A DNA stretch of 12,174 nt from contig JAHDHT010000042.1 of NCBI GenBank assembly GCA_020631175.1, positions 11,916-24,089 on the forward strand. The letters are read 5' to 3'. Below are positions 1 through 10,300 of this stretch, one piece after another. Source of the DNA: Chitinophagales bacterium. GTDB lineage: Bacteria; Bacteroidota; Bacteroidia; Chitinophagales; JAHDHT01. Within the stretch, counting starts at the first letter, position 1. Each line of letters starts with the position of its first letter. Made by a program: the position numbers and the translations under genes. Under the pieces are notes generated by a model. It worked only from the letters and a program-made list of their open reading frames with translations. It made no database searches and had not been told where the DNA came from.

Positions 1-195
1 TCAACTGCTCTTAATGGTGGTGAAGATTATGAACTTTTATTTACGGTTCCGTCAAATCGCTTACATGAAATCGAATTATTAAACGATATTCGAATTATTG
101 GTAAAATAACTGAGAAAGGAAACGTTTTAAAAACACAATCCGGAAACAGCCATGACATTACGGCTATGGGATGGGAATCATTTAACAAAGCATAA
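1..195 (+). CDS. thiL: Thiamine-monophosphate kinase, C-terminal 64 residues (5' end outside window)
   Basis: ThiL phosphorylates thiamine monophosphate with ATP to give thiamine diphosphate, the last step of the cofactor pathway, in the cytoplasm. Reading frame 1 is open from the first base and ends in TAA at 193-195. The visible 64 residues include the ThiL hallmark GGEDYELLFTVP (residues 6-17 of the fragment), an IGKIT segment, and a C-terminal GWESF that matches the usual GW-x-[HS]-F ending of the family. Full-length ThiL is about 320-350 residues, so roughly four fifths of the gene lies to the left. The next gene starts 4 nt after the stop, which suggests joint transcription, although a thiamine enzyme and a secreted repeat protein have no obvious functional link. 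Identification rests on motifs recognised by eye. Confidence 0.92.
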   Translation, partial: STALNGGEDYELLFTVPSNRLHEIELLNDIRIIGKITEKGNVLKTQSGNSHDITAMGWESFNKA

Positions 196-199
196 TAAA

Positions 200-2398
200 A
201 TGATAAAGCATAACTCCATACTATTTTTATTGTTGCTTTTAACCTTTGCATCAGTCGGACAAAGCAAATTTTTTATTAATCCTGATGCTTCTGTTTTTAA
301 GGATGGAAATGAACTCGAGCTTGGTTTTGCAGGCGGATTAAATAATCCTCAATTTTCTGATACAGATTTAAATAATGACGGAATTAAAGATCTCGTTATT
401 TTTGATAAATCTGTTGATCGCTTTTTGACATTCATTAATAATGGAACTGTCGGTGAAGTAGATTATACATATGCTCCGGAATATGAAATTATTTTCCCTC
501 CGGAAATTTCTGAATGGGCTTTGTTTTTTGATTATAATAATGATGGCCTTGAAGATATTTTCTGTAATTATTTATCGAGCATTCGGGTTTACAAAGCAAA
601 ATTAAATGATGACACTCCAACTTACGATTTAGTAACCAATCAATTAAAATATACAGGAAGTGCCAGTCTGCCAATTAATATTTATTGTTCAAGTGCAGAC
701 GTTCCTGCATTTGTCGATGTAAACAATGATGGCGATATTGATGTGTTAACTTTTGATCAGTTTGGTGGCACTATTGAATACTTCGAAAATCAATCTCAGG
801 AAAACGGATATGATTATGACTCACTATATTTCGAAAGACTTTCTGCTTGCTGGGGTAATGTTTTTGAAGACCCCAATGAATCAACCGTTACCCTGGGCGT
901 TAGCTGCAGAGTTGGCGATGTGAAACCAGATAAAGATATTCTTGACGAAAGCATACTACATCCGGGCTCTACCCTTCTTGCATTAGATCCGGATGATGAT
1001 GGTGATACGGAATTGTTAATTGGAGACATTAGTTCAAGCTATTTAACTTTATTAAATAATGAAGGAAGTCCCGGAGTTGCAGATATTTTAAGTCAGGATG
1101 CTACCTGGCCATCAGCTTCGACTTTTGTTGATCAATATATTTTTCCGGCTTCTTTTATGTTGGATGTAAACAATGATGGATTGGAGGATATAATTGCAGC
1201 CCCTAACGAAACCGTTACATTTGAAAATCATAATCAATGCTGGCTGTATTTAAATGAAGGTTCTTCTACGAATATGGAGTTTGATTTTAACAAAACGGAT
1301 TTTCTTGTTGGTGACATGCTTGATGCCGGTGATGCAGCTCATCCTACAGTTGTAGATTTTGATGGGGATGGATGGATGGATATCGTTGTAGGAAACTTTG
1401 GTTACTTTGATCGAAGCGACACTTCATACATGTCGAGTCTTTCCGTATACCGATACAATGGTGATAGTACAAACATAAGTTTTGAATATGTAACCGATGA
1501 TTTAAACAATTTAAGTTCATTGGAAATTCTAGGTCTTTATCCGGCTTTTGAAGATTTAGATAGAGATGGTGATATGGATATGATTGCCGGTGATGAAGAA
1601 GGTTATATTCATTTCTTTGAAAACACAGCCGGTACAGGCAATACCATAGAATTACAATTGAGCAGTTATCGTCTCGATAATATTTTTGTGGGCAAAAGAG
1701 CAACTCCAACTTTTTACGATTACAATGAAGATGGAAAAATGGATTTGGTTATTGGTGAAAGAACAGGCACCTTTAATCTCTGTGAAAACACAACTAACGG
1801 TGCTGCAGTCAGCTTTGAGTTAGTCAACGATTTCTGGGGTGAAGCAAATGTTCAGGAACCTCCTTTACCAATTGGTTACAGCACTCCTGTTGTTGCCGTT
1901 CTTGATAGTCTTGACAATAATTATTTAGTTTCCAATTCTTTTTCAGGGCATATCTATTTATATACTGATTTAAACAACAGTATCTTCACTTTAGTCGATT
2001 CTCTTTATGTTGATGTTAATGGAGGAGGTCAGGGTGGATTAGCTATTGCCGATTTTAATAAGGATGGATATTTAGATATGATAATGGGAAATAAAAAAGG
2101 TGGGTTACATTTTCTGACTCAGGATGAACAATTATTTGAACCGCCTGTAGTTATTCCATCCGTACCTGAATTAGAGAGTATAATTAATATTTATCCAAAT
2201 CCTACTATGGGTTCAATAATTAAAATTGATGGATTAAAAGAAGTTACGGAATTTAAAGTTTTAAATCTTCAGGGTCAGCTATTATTGAACGGAAGCTCAG
2301 ACGGTCAAATTGATTTAGGCTTGTTATCTTCGGGCATATATTTTCTACAACTTCATTTAGAACAAGGTATTTATTCGGAACGAATAATTGTTTATTAA
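200..2398 (+). CDS. Secreted FG-GAP/VCBS repeat protein with type A T9SS sorting tail (732 aa)
   Basis: This is an exported protein likely held at or released from the cell surface; its ligand is unknown. I start it at ATG 200, because this gives a clean signal peptide (residues 1-20: K3, then a run of I/L/F, ending near SVGQS) and sits just past the thiL stop. An in-frame ATG at 152 would overlap thiL and put 16 extra polar residues ahead of the signal. Nine Asp-rich loops of the form DxNxDGxxD recur near residues 54, 110, 171, 262, 320, 385, 451, 506 and 617 (for example DVNNDGLEDI and DFNKDGYLDM). This is the pattern of calcium-binding FG-GAP/VCBS blades, so a beta-propeller-like fold is likely. 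Residues about 660-732 form a T9SS type A tail with INIYPNP at its start, a LNLQGQ segment and a GIYFLQL-type ending. The product should cross the outer membrane by the T9SS and lose this tail. Substrate or adhesion role cannot be told from sequence. Confidence 0.93.
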   Translation: MIKHNSILFLLLLLTFASVGQSKFFINPDASVFKDGNELELGFAGGLNNPQFSDTDLNNDGIKDLVIFDKSVDRFLTFINNGTVGEVDYTYAPEYEIIFPPEISEWALFFDYNNDGLEDIFCNYLSSIRVYKAKLNDDTPTYDLVTNQLKYTGSASLPINIYCSSADVPAFVDVNNDGDIDVLTFDQFGGTIEYFENQSQENGYDYDSLYFERLSACWGNVFEDPNESTVTLGVSCRVGDVKPDKDILDESILHPGSTLLALDPDDDGDTELLIGDISSSYLTLLNNEGSPGVADILSQDATWPSASTFVDQYIFPASFMLDVNNDGLEDIIAAPNETVTFENHNQCWLYLNEGSSTNMEFDFNKTDFLVGDMLDAGDAAHPTVVDFDGDGWMDIVVGNFGYFDRSDTSYMSSLSVYRYNGDSTNISFEYVTDDLNNLSSLEILGLYPAFEDLDRDGDMDMIAGDEEGYIHFFENTAGTGNTIELQLSSYRLDNIFVGKRATPTFYDYNEDGKMDLVIGERTGTFNLCENTTNGAAVSFELVNDFWGEANVQEPPLPIGYSTPVVAVLDSLDNNYLVSNSFSGHIYLYTDLNNSIFTLVDSLYVDVNGGGQGGLAIADFNKDGYLDMIMGNKKGGLHFLTQDEQLFEPPVVIPSVPELESIINIYPNPTMGSIIKIDGLKEVTEFKVLNLQGQLLLNGSSDGQIDLGLLSSGIYFLQLHLEQGIYSERIIVY
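2177..2398 (+). other. T9SS type A C-terminal sorting domain (Por secretion tail)
   Basis: The last 73 residues of the FG-GAP protein carry the standard type A pattern: the entry motif INIYPNPT at residues 662-669, a middle beta-strand pair around FKVLNLQGQLL, and a closing GIYFLQLHLEQG...ERIIVY. In the family this domain is recognised by the T9SS translocon and usually removed by the PorU sortase at the cell surface. Confidence 0.9.
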
Positions 2399-2466
2399 TG
2401 TAAAACATATTAGATAAAACCATTTTTAAAATCATAAAACATCATTAAGACAGAAACAAATTTTTT

Positions 2467-3177
2467 ATGAAACAAATAATATATTTCTTTTTTATAATTA
2501 CAATCACATTAACTGCTTGTAATTCAGAAACCGCTACAAATGATACTAAATCAAAAAAAGCGGAAGTACCGGCTAAGGAAGTACCGGCTAAAATTAATAA
2601 TAGTCAAACCTTAAAAAAACCGGCTCAAGCGGTGAATGCGACAAATACTACAACAACCCGCCAAGTAACAAAACCCGTAATAAGTAGCCAGACAACAGCA
2701 AAAAAACCAAGCGGTCTTATTTCTGCTCCGGCAAACACCGGATCTTATAAAGCAAAGAATGATGGATGGCATGTAAGCTTAGATGTGGCTTTAGAAGAAT
2801 CAAAAAAAACAGGTAAACCTGTAATGGCAAATTTCACCGGAAGTGATTGGTGTGGATGGTGTAAACGATTAGATAAATCAGTTTTTCATCAACCCGGTTT
2901 CAAAAAATGGGCAGATGAAAATGTGGTTTTATTAGAAATTGATTCTCCTAAACGATTTAAATTACCGGAAGAAGTCAAACAACAAAACCAGGGTTTAAAA
3001 CAAGCTTTTCAAGTGAGAGGTTTTCCTTCGGTTTGGGTTTTCGATATCGAAAGAGATCCAACAACAAATTATAAAATTACAGCCTTAGGCAAAACAGGTT
3101 ACACTAAAACATTAGATGAATTCAAAACAAATGTAGGTGCGTTTGTTGCCAGAAGTAAGGCAAAGTCTAATGGCTAA
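2467..3177 (+). CDS. Thioredoxin-fold lipoprotein with WCGWC active site (236 aa)
   Basis: This is a predicted membrane-anchored thiol-disulfide protein of the cell envelope. The N-terminus (MKQ followed by a hydrophobic run) ends in the lipobox LTAC, giving lipidated Cys18. Residues 19 to about 90 are a low-complexity linker rich in K, T, A, N, Q and P, with a doubled VPAKE element at 33-42; it probably spaces the domain away from the membrane. The thioredoxin domain follows. It has the family segment KPVMANFTGSDWCGWCKRL, with catalytic C129-G-W-C132, and the cis-proline in RGFPSVWVF (P187). It resembles the Thioredoxin_7-type family common in Bacteroidota and Planctomycetota. There is no TlpA-like extra insert and no DsbD membrane part. 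The gene sits 68 nt after the FG-GAP gene on the same strand. Redox direction (oxidase, reductase or isomerase) is not decidable here. The intergenic gap shows no clear promoter match. Confidence 0.88.
   Translation: MKQIIYFFFIITITLTACNSETATNDTKSKKAEVPAKEVPAKINNSQTLKKPAQAVNATNTTTTRQVTKPVISSQTTAKKPSGLISAPANTGSYKAKNDGWHVSLDVALEESKKTGKPVMANFTGSDWCGWCKRLDKSVFHQPGFKKWADENVVLLEIDSPKRFKLPEEVKQQNQGLKQAFQVRGFPSVWVFDIERDPTTNYKITALGKTGYTKTLDEFKTNVGAFVARSKAKSNG
2563..2592 (+). repeat. Two tandem 15-bp units coding (EVPAK)x2
   Basis: Two 15-bp copies, GAAGTACCGGCTAAG and GAAGTACCGGCTAAA, sit head to tail in the linker of the thioredoxin lipoprotein and differ only in the last base. They keep the frame and encode residues 33-42. 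This is likely a small replication-slippage duplication in a linker that tolerates length change. Confidence 0.85.
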
Positions 3178-3193
3178 AAATATTTAAAAAAAA

Positions 3194-3221
3194 TGGCGCT
3201 ATACAGATCAGTATAGCGCCA
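3194..3221 (-). terminator. Intrinsic terminator of the giant protein-PorP unit
   Basis: A perfect 11-bp stem (TGGCGCTATAC / GTATAGCGCCA) encloses a 6-nt loop AGATCA. On the plus strand the stem is preceded by eight A (3186-3193). A minus-strand transcript therefore reads hairpin followed by U8, the classical Rho-independent form. It begins 23 nt past the PorP/SprF stop. In the plus direction no T-run follows, so for the convergent lipoprotein gene the hairpin would be at most a weak terminator or an RNA-end stabiliser. Confidence 0.9.
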
Positions 3222-3244
3222 CTTGTAGCCAAAGTCGATATCTT

Positions 3245-4312
3245 TTAAAAACGTGGACAATATAAAATCTTCGAACGCTTCTTTGTTTGAATGATATAAA
3301 TCATTGCTAACTCAATTGCGCCACGTCCATTCGTTGCATTATTTAAATTAGAAATATTAAAGTCATAGGCTAAGCCTAAAGTTAATTGGTCGATGTCCAT
3401 TCTTAAAGCAGCCGTTACAGCATCCGTTCCTAAGAAGTCATATTGATCTCCACCGATTCTTCCAAGCACTCCAAGACCAATTGCTTTCTCAGAATTTCTA
3501 TTTTTCTCGAATAAATAAGAAATATAAACACCTCCGTCCATTTTGGTATTCGGTCCTTGCTTAAGGAAATAAACACTTGGTAATAAATCAAAATCTTCAC
3601 CGATAGGTACACGACCACCAACCTGAGCGCTTACTTTTGCATGTAAACGATGATCAGGATTGCTTTCAACGAAATTAATTACAGGTCTGTTGATGTGATA
3701 TAAACCAACTCCAAAAAAGAAATTTCTTCTTCTGTCAGGAGCGTAGTAATACATCATTCCAGTAGAAAAATCTACAAAGAATAAATTATCATTTCCTAAA
3801 TCTTCTCCGGAAGGAATTAAGCCATTATGGCCTGTACCATCAAACTGAGATTCAAATCGTGCTTCTGTATAATCAACACTTCTTTGAACTCCGCCAGCCA
3901 TTGCACCGAAACTTAAGTAGTGATTATCGAAATCACCAAAAGCTGAAGCATATCCAAACGATAAATCAAAATGATTAGTTGACCATCTTAAGTCACCTGC
4001 CTGATCGCTGTAAACTAATAATCCAACACTGAATTGATCATTTGCAAATGCGCCAGGAATAGTATTCATATCAACAGAAGCAGATATAGTTCTATAGGGA
4101 GCATCTTTAGTGATACTTCTCCATTGATTTCTATATATACCTGTAATTCGAACACCTGAACCATTAAATAAACCTGTTAATGCAGGGTTAATTAAAATGG
4201 GTGTTGCATAATTCTCTGTGAAATGGATATCCTGCGCCTGCGCTTTTTGATCAAAAAGCAGCACGACAGCCACCAATGCAGCTATGTAATAAGCGTAAAG
4301 ATTTCTCATCAT
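3245..4312 (-). CDS. PorP/SprF-family type IX secretion outer-membrane protein (355 aa)
   Basis: Members of this family are outer-membrane beta-barrel-like proteins. They work with the T9SS, either in the core machine (PorP) or as partner of one particular giant cargo (SprF with SprB). A signal peptide covers residues 1-26, cut probably after AQA. The mature start QDIHFTENYATPILINPALTG is the hallmark opening of the family. The rest alternates short amphipathic strands with aromatic ends and loops, including the conserved Y-R-x-Q-W segment (YRNQWRSI) and late segments of the LTLGLAYDFNISNL type, and it ends in CPRF. Length is normal for the family. Two ATGs are adjacent (4312 and 4309) and I use the first. 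Only 11 nt separate it from the giant gene upstream, so the two are almost surely one transcript. That context and the type B tail of its neighbour favour an SprF-like dedicated partner rather than the core PorP, which usually travels with other T9SS core genes. Confidence 0.93.
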   Translation of the reverse strand: MMRNLYAYYIAALVAVVLLFDQKAQAQDIHFTENYATPILINPALTGLFNGSGVRITGIYRNQWRSITKDAPYRTISASVDMNTIPGAFANDQFSVGLLVYSDQAGDLRWSTNHFDLSFGYASAFGDFDNHYLSFGAMAGGVQRSVDYTEARFESQFDGTGHNGLIPSGEDLGNDNLFFVDFSTGMMYYYAPDRRRNFFFGVGLYHINRPVINFVESNPDHRLHAKVSAQVGGRVPIGEDFDLLPSVYFLKQGPNTKMDGGVYISYLFEKNRNSEKAIGLGVLGRIGGDQYDFLGTDAVTAALRMDIDQLTLGLAYDFNISNLNNATNGRGAIELAMIYIIQTKKRSKILYCPRF

Positions 4313-4323
4313 ATAAATTTCTT

Positions 4324-7300
4324 CTATCGGATTAATGTAATATTACCTTTCAAAAATCCCTTCTCATTGTTAAGATAGGAATAGCTTAGCACATAGACAA
4401 AAACATCCGGGTCCAAATGTATGCCTTTGTAAGTTCCATCCCACTTTTCAGAAGGGTCGTTTGTTTCAAAAATTCGTTCACCCCAGCGATTATAAATCAC
4501 CAGATTCATTTCACTTAAGCCCTCACCCAAGACTCCAATTGCATCATTTAAGCCGTCATTATCCGGCGTAAATGCATTTGGAATAAATGGAGGTACAAAA
4601 GCGACTGAAAGACTGACTTCTGTACTTGCCGAACAACCGGTTACCGAATCAAACACTTCGACAGTGTAAGTAACATCTTCAGTTGGTTGTGCAACCGGAG
4701 AAGGACAATCTGTACAACTTAACCCTATAGACGGTGTCCAGCTATAAGTTGGTTGGCTGCCCGAAGCAGTTGTTGTAACAGAAATTTGCTCTCCGAAATT
4801 AATAGAAACGTCTTCTATCGTGAAAACCTGAAGATCTTCAACGATAATATCTGTTGTAGCAGGTTCAACTGAACACTGCTGATTAATCATGATGACACTA
4901 ATTGTATATATTCCAGATTGGTCCCAAACTAAACTATAAGGACCTTCACCGGCACCTGTACTTTCTGCAGCATTGTCAAAATCCCAAACAAAATCACTGC
5001 TATTGAAATCCGACATATTTCCGCTCAACATATCAAGATTCACCTCAATTTCCTCCCCTAAACAAATACCCTCATTAGCAAATAAAGCAATTTCAGGCAC
5101 TTCAAGAACATCAAATGTTAACTGGCTCGAAGAAGGACAAGCCCCAATAGTTGTATATGTTAGGGTATAAGTAGAGCCTCCAACAGCACCTGATAAGTCT
5201 ACCTGGCCGGTAATCGGATTCACATTTAATCCTCCATCCACAGCAAAAACTCCGCCCGGTGTAGCAATTTGTAAAGCGGAAGGATCCACTGCATCATCAG
5301 GACAGAAAGTCGTTTGATTCAAGGCAAAACTTGCATCATCGCCGGCATCAACTTCAATTGCTATGGTAGTTGTACTGGCGCAGGCACCTGTTGTGCTGTA
5401 TGATATATTATATACATCGCCAATTTGCGCTGCCGATAAATCAACTTCACCAGTTACCGGATCTACCGGAACATCAGCACTATCGAAAGTACCTCCTACC
5501 GTTCCAACACTTAGAGGAACAGGATCATCAGAACCAAGACAGAAACTCGTTGAACTATAACTGAAGTTTGTATTATCAGATTCAGAAATACTTATTGAAT
5601 AAGTAGAACTTTCAGGACAATCACCATCTGTAGTATAGGTGATTTCATACATTTCACCAATGGCTCCACTGCTAATCGTAATTTCTCCGGTCGCAGCATC
5701 AATTTGTAATCCATTATCTGCGCTGAATGTTCCGCCCGGTAAGGTAATATTATCCGGCATTGGGTTTGCCGCACTGATACAATAGCTGGCCTGATCAAAA
5801 CTAAATGAAGCATCATCTATTTCATTGACCTGAATATTTACTATATCCTGAGCACCACATCCATCCGGATCTATATAATCATAAGTAATTGCATAAGACT
5901 GACCAGCTGTTACCGTATTCGGATCAAATGTATCACCAATAACTCCGCTACCACTAAATGTTCCTCCGGCAGGAGAAGCAGTTAATGTAATTGCCGCATC
6001 ATATGAACACATTTCAGTCGGTGCATTATCAATACTTGCACTTGCATTATTTTCTATTCCAACCTCTTGCTCAATCGTTGCTGAACATCCGTTTCCATCT
6101 TCAATAGTATATTCTACCATAACAGATGTACCTATAGAATAATCGGAAGGAATTAATTCTGTTGCTGCACTTCCATCCACAAGAAAATCTCCACCAGGAG
6201 GATCTGCCGTTAAGGTAATCGTTGAAGCACCGTCACAATAAGCCGAGGCCAAATTAATAAATGACGGTTCGGGTACCGGATATATCTCAACCGGTGTATT
6301 GTAAGAAGTAGTACAATTCGTTGAAGGATCGGTATAGGTATAATTTACATCTAAATAAATATAAGTATCAAAATCAGACGGATCTATTTCTGTTGCCGGT
6401 GTATTGTTAACCGTAAAGTCACCACCTGCCGGAGTCGCTCCTAATACAACAACCGGATCTGAATTACAGAAAACTTCATCAATTGTAAATGAACCATTTG
6501 GCTCGGGATTTAAAGTTATCGTTTCTGTTAAAACATTTGAACAACCGGCTCCATCATCATAAGAATAAACAACATCTACAGAAGTTGCTCCTGAAAATGA
6601 AGTAGGATCAAATTCAGTAACTACAATACCACCAATAGTAAATTCACCTCCCGCAGGGTTTCCTTCCAATGTTACTAATGCATCATTATTACAATATTCA
6701 GTATTTAAATTAGAAGCTAGTGCCGGGGCATCGTCAATATTTACTTGTAAAGTAGCTGAGCTTTCACAGTTATTTCCATCCGTGAAAACATATTCAACAT
6801 CTAAGACAGAACCAGCAGGATAATCACCCGGAACCAATTCAGTAACTGTTGTTCCATTTATGGTAAACTCACCACCCGCAGGCGTAGCCTCAAGGCTTAC
6901 CGTTGCAGAAGTAATGCAATAAGCTCCGTCTACATTATCTATACTAACCGTAGGCAGACCGTTAATAACAATATCCTGTTGAATTTCAAAAGTACATTCA
7001 TTATTGTCTTCAATTAAATAAACCACATCCAGCACATCACCAGGCGCATAATCTGTTGTATTAAAATCAGCAGCAGCTATTCCATTAATCGTAAAATCAC
7101 CTCCACCCGGACTTGCTGTTAAATTTACCAAACCAAAATCTTCACAGAAATTATCATCTGTATCTATTGTTGCGGAAGGAATATCAAAAATTTCAATTTG
7201 CTCTGTAACCGTATTACTACAACCCTGACCGTCATCCCAGGTATAAATGACTTCAATCATATCACCCGGAGTATAATTGTTCGTATCAAAATCAGTAGCT

Positions 7301-10300
7301 GCACTTCCATCCAAGGTAAAATCGCCACCGGAAGGATTACCCACTAAATCAATCTGACCATCATCATTACAATAACCGGCTTCTAAACCTGTCTGAATTT
7401 GTGGTGCATCATCTATATTTACGTCTTGCTGAATTACCGCAGTACAGTTATTGATATCTGTAAAAGTATACTCAACATCTAAAGTAGTATTCGCCGAATA
7501 TGAAGTCGGATCTAACTCAGTCGCATTCATTCCGTTAATCGTAAAGGTACCGCCGGAAGGATTGGCATCTAAAACTACTAATGCAGAAGTAACACAATAT
7601 GCTGCATCAAGACTTGTAAATGTAGGTTGCGGTAAAGCATTAACGTTCAGGGTCTCGGTTATACTGTTTTCACAGTTATTTGAATCCATGAATGTATAAG
7701 TAACATCGATAGTACCACCTCCCGCTAAACTGGAAGGATCAAACTCAGTTACCGTTACATTATTTATTGTAAAGGTTCCACCTGCCGGACTTGCAGTTAA
7801 TGTTTCAACAGCAGCATCTTCACAGAAAATTAAATTATTATCAATTGATAAAGTTGGTAAATCATCAATTGCGATATCTTCACTTGTTACACCAATACAT
7901 TCAGATCCGTCATCTAATGTATACGTAACACTTACTAAATCGCCGGCGCTATAATCACCGGTGTTAATTTCAGTTACCACATTACCGTTAATTGTAAATT
8001 CACCTCCTGCCGGAGAAGCTTCTAATAAAATAACACCTTCATCTATACAATAAGCATCTTCATTATCGATACTCACCACAGGCAGAGCGTCAAATTCTAT
8101 TAGTTGCGTAATCGAGTTACTACAGTTTGTTGTAGCATCCGTATAGGTATAAACTACATCAATTATATCTCCTTCCGAAAATAAGGAAGGATCAAAAGTA
8201 CCGGTTGTATTTCCATCCACTTCATAAACGCCACCTGCAGGTGTACCTTCAAGATTGAAAGTTGAAGCAGTAGAACAAATTGTTGAAGGTAAGTTATCAA
8301 TCGACAATACCGGTAAAGCATCTATGGTCACCGTTTGGTCGGTTGTATTTGTACAGTTTGATGTAGCATCTGTATAGGTATATACTATATCAAGCACATC
8401 TCCTGCACTGTAATTATTTGTGTCAAATGAAGAACCGGGAATGGCATCAATAGTGAAAGAACCACCTGCCGGACTCGCAGCAAGACTAACCAAACCGTTG
8501 TCTTCACAATAATTACTATCTAAACCATCAATACTTAGGTTAGGCAGACCGTTATAGGTAAATGGTGCTGTACTTTGACCATTACAATAGGCACCCGGTG
8601 TGGTATAGGTAATATTATAAGTTACACCTGGAGTTAATGTACTTAAATCAAACAATCCGGTTACCGGATCTATTACGGCTCCCTGATCCATCGTAAATGT
8701 ACCTCCGGGCAGACCAGTAACAAAAGGGCCGGCTATTAAAATATCACCTTCACATGCTTCGGTTTGAAAAGTAAACGAAGCATCATCTACCGGAGTAATT
8801 TCTATAAACTGAGTAAACGTATTGCCACAATCCACAGAAGGCGAAGTATAAGTAAGCGCATACGGTCCGCCTATAGTAGACCCATTCGTGTTAATCTGTC
8901 CTGTTATCGGATCAATATCTAATCCAAAATCTGCCGTCCATGTTCCTCCCGGTGCCGCTGCCGGATCTAATACCGGAGTAACCGTACCAAATGTTTGACA
9001 AGCATCTGCATCAACAGAAAAAGTCGCATCTTCTAAACCGGTAAAGGATATACTCTGCGTGGAAGTTGAAACACAAAACGGTCCGGGTGTAGTATATGTT
9101 ATGGTATAAGGCCCGCCGACCGTACTTTGCGTTAAATCTATTGTTCCCGAAGAATCATCAATAGCTACACCAAAGTCAGCCGTCCATTCCCCGTCAATTG
9201 TAAAATTCGGATCGAGAATCGGCACAATTGAATCACCATTTATACAAGCCGTCTGATCTAAAATAAAGTCAGCTACCTGAATTTCATTAATGCCTAAAAA
9301 CTGTGTTACTGCATCATTACAAACAGCACCCGGAGTGGTATACGTAATCGCATACGAAGTACCCGGAACAGAACTAGCCACATCAACCTCACCTGTAACA
9401 GGATTAATTACTAATCCCGGAGGGCCCGACCAGATACCACCCGGTGTAAAACCGGCACCTAAAACAGGAATAATATTTCCATCCTGCTCACAAACATTTG
9501 TAGATGGTAATGTAAAGTCTGCCACTTCCTGAACCGCTATGTCTACCGTTTGAGAAGCAGCACCCGGACAGCCATTTTGATCTACAATAGTATAATCAAC
9601 TGTAACAAGTGTATTAGAAGTATAATTAGATAAATCCAACTCAGTTGCCGAAACATTATTAATCGTAAACGTACCGCCTATAGGGTTTGCCTCTAAAGCA
9701 ATTATTCCTTCATCGTTACAATAATTAGATAACAAGCCATTAATACTTACAACAGGCTCATTACTGATTGTAATATTTGCATTAGCTGTACTTGAACAAC
9801 TTGCATTTGTAATTTCATATTCAACGGTATAGATACCGGCCGGCGTTAAAGCCAAATCAATTTCACCCGTTGTTGCATTAATAACACCCGGAGCATTAAT
9901 TGTATATACTCCACCCGGCTGATCAGCAGATGCAATTGGATTAGCGGGATCGTTTGTACATGCTGTCGGATCTAAACTTAAATTAATAGCCGCACCTGCA
10001 CCCGAATTCACAACAACTTCATAAAATCCAACACATCCCAATTCATCTGTAATACTTAATGTATAGGTTCCGGGACCATCAACTGTTGTTGTTAATTGAT
10101 CGGTAGGACCGGTAATAATTCCATCCGCAGTTGTCCAAACTAAAGTTGATTGGTCAAGATCATAGGTTGTATTGAAAGTCATCTCCCAATAATTCAACAT
10201 ACCTACGGCACCCGCACCGTCATCGACAACATTTAAAGTCCAGTCACCATTCGTCGCACTTCCGGTTAATAAGAAATATGGAAATTCAGGACCATACTCA

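Noticed and set aside
152..199. Earlier in-frame ATG for the FG-GAP protein
   Set aside because: It would overlap the end of thiL and place 16 polar residues before the signal peptide. The ATG at 200 gives a normal signal peptide right after the thiL stop.
2399..2466. Terminator or promoter between the FG-GAP gene and the lipoprotein gene
   Set aside because: Only a weak AT-only symmetry (ATTTTTAAAAT) is present, with no stable stem plus T-run and no clear promoter motif.
7451..7699. Plus-strand open frames opposite the giant gene (also around 5363-5560, 9290-9532 and 10502-10735)
   Set aside because: They recur at corresponding places of the Ig modules, which is the expected shadow of a repetitive coding strand, and they show no domain of their own.
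5104..9993. Regular spacing of about 228-250 bp resembling a repeat-spacer array
   Set aside because: The period matches coding modules of 76-82 residues in one long frame. The copies are diverged and much longer than CRISPR repeats, and no cas gene is present.
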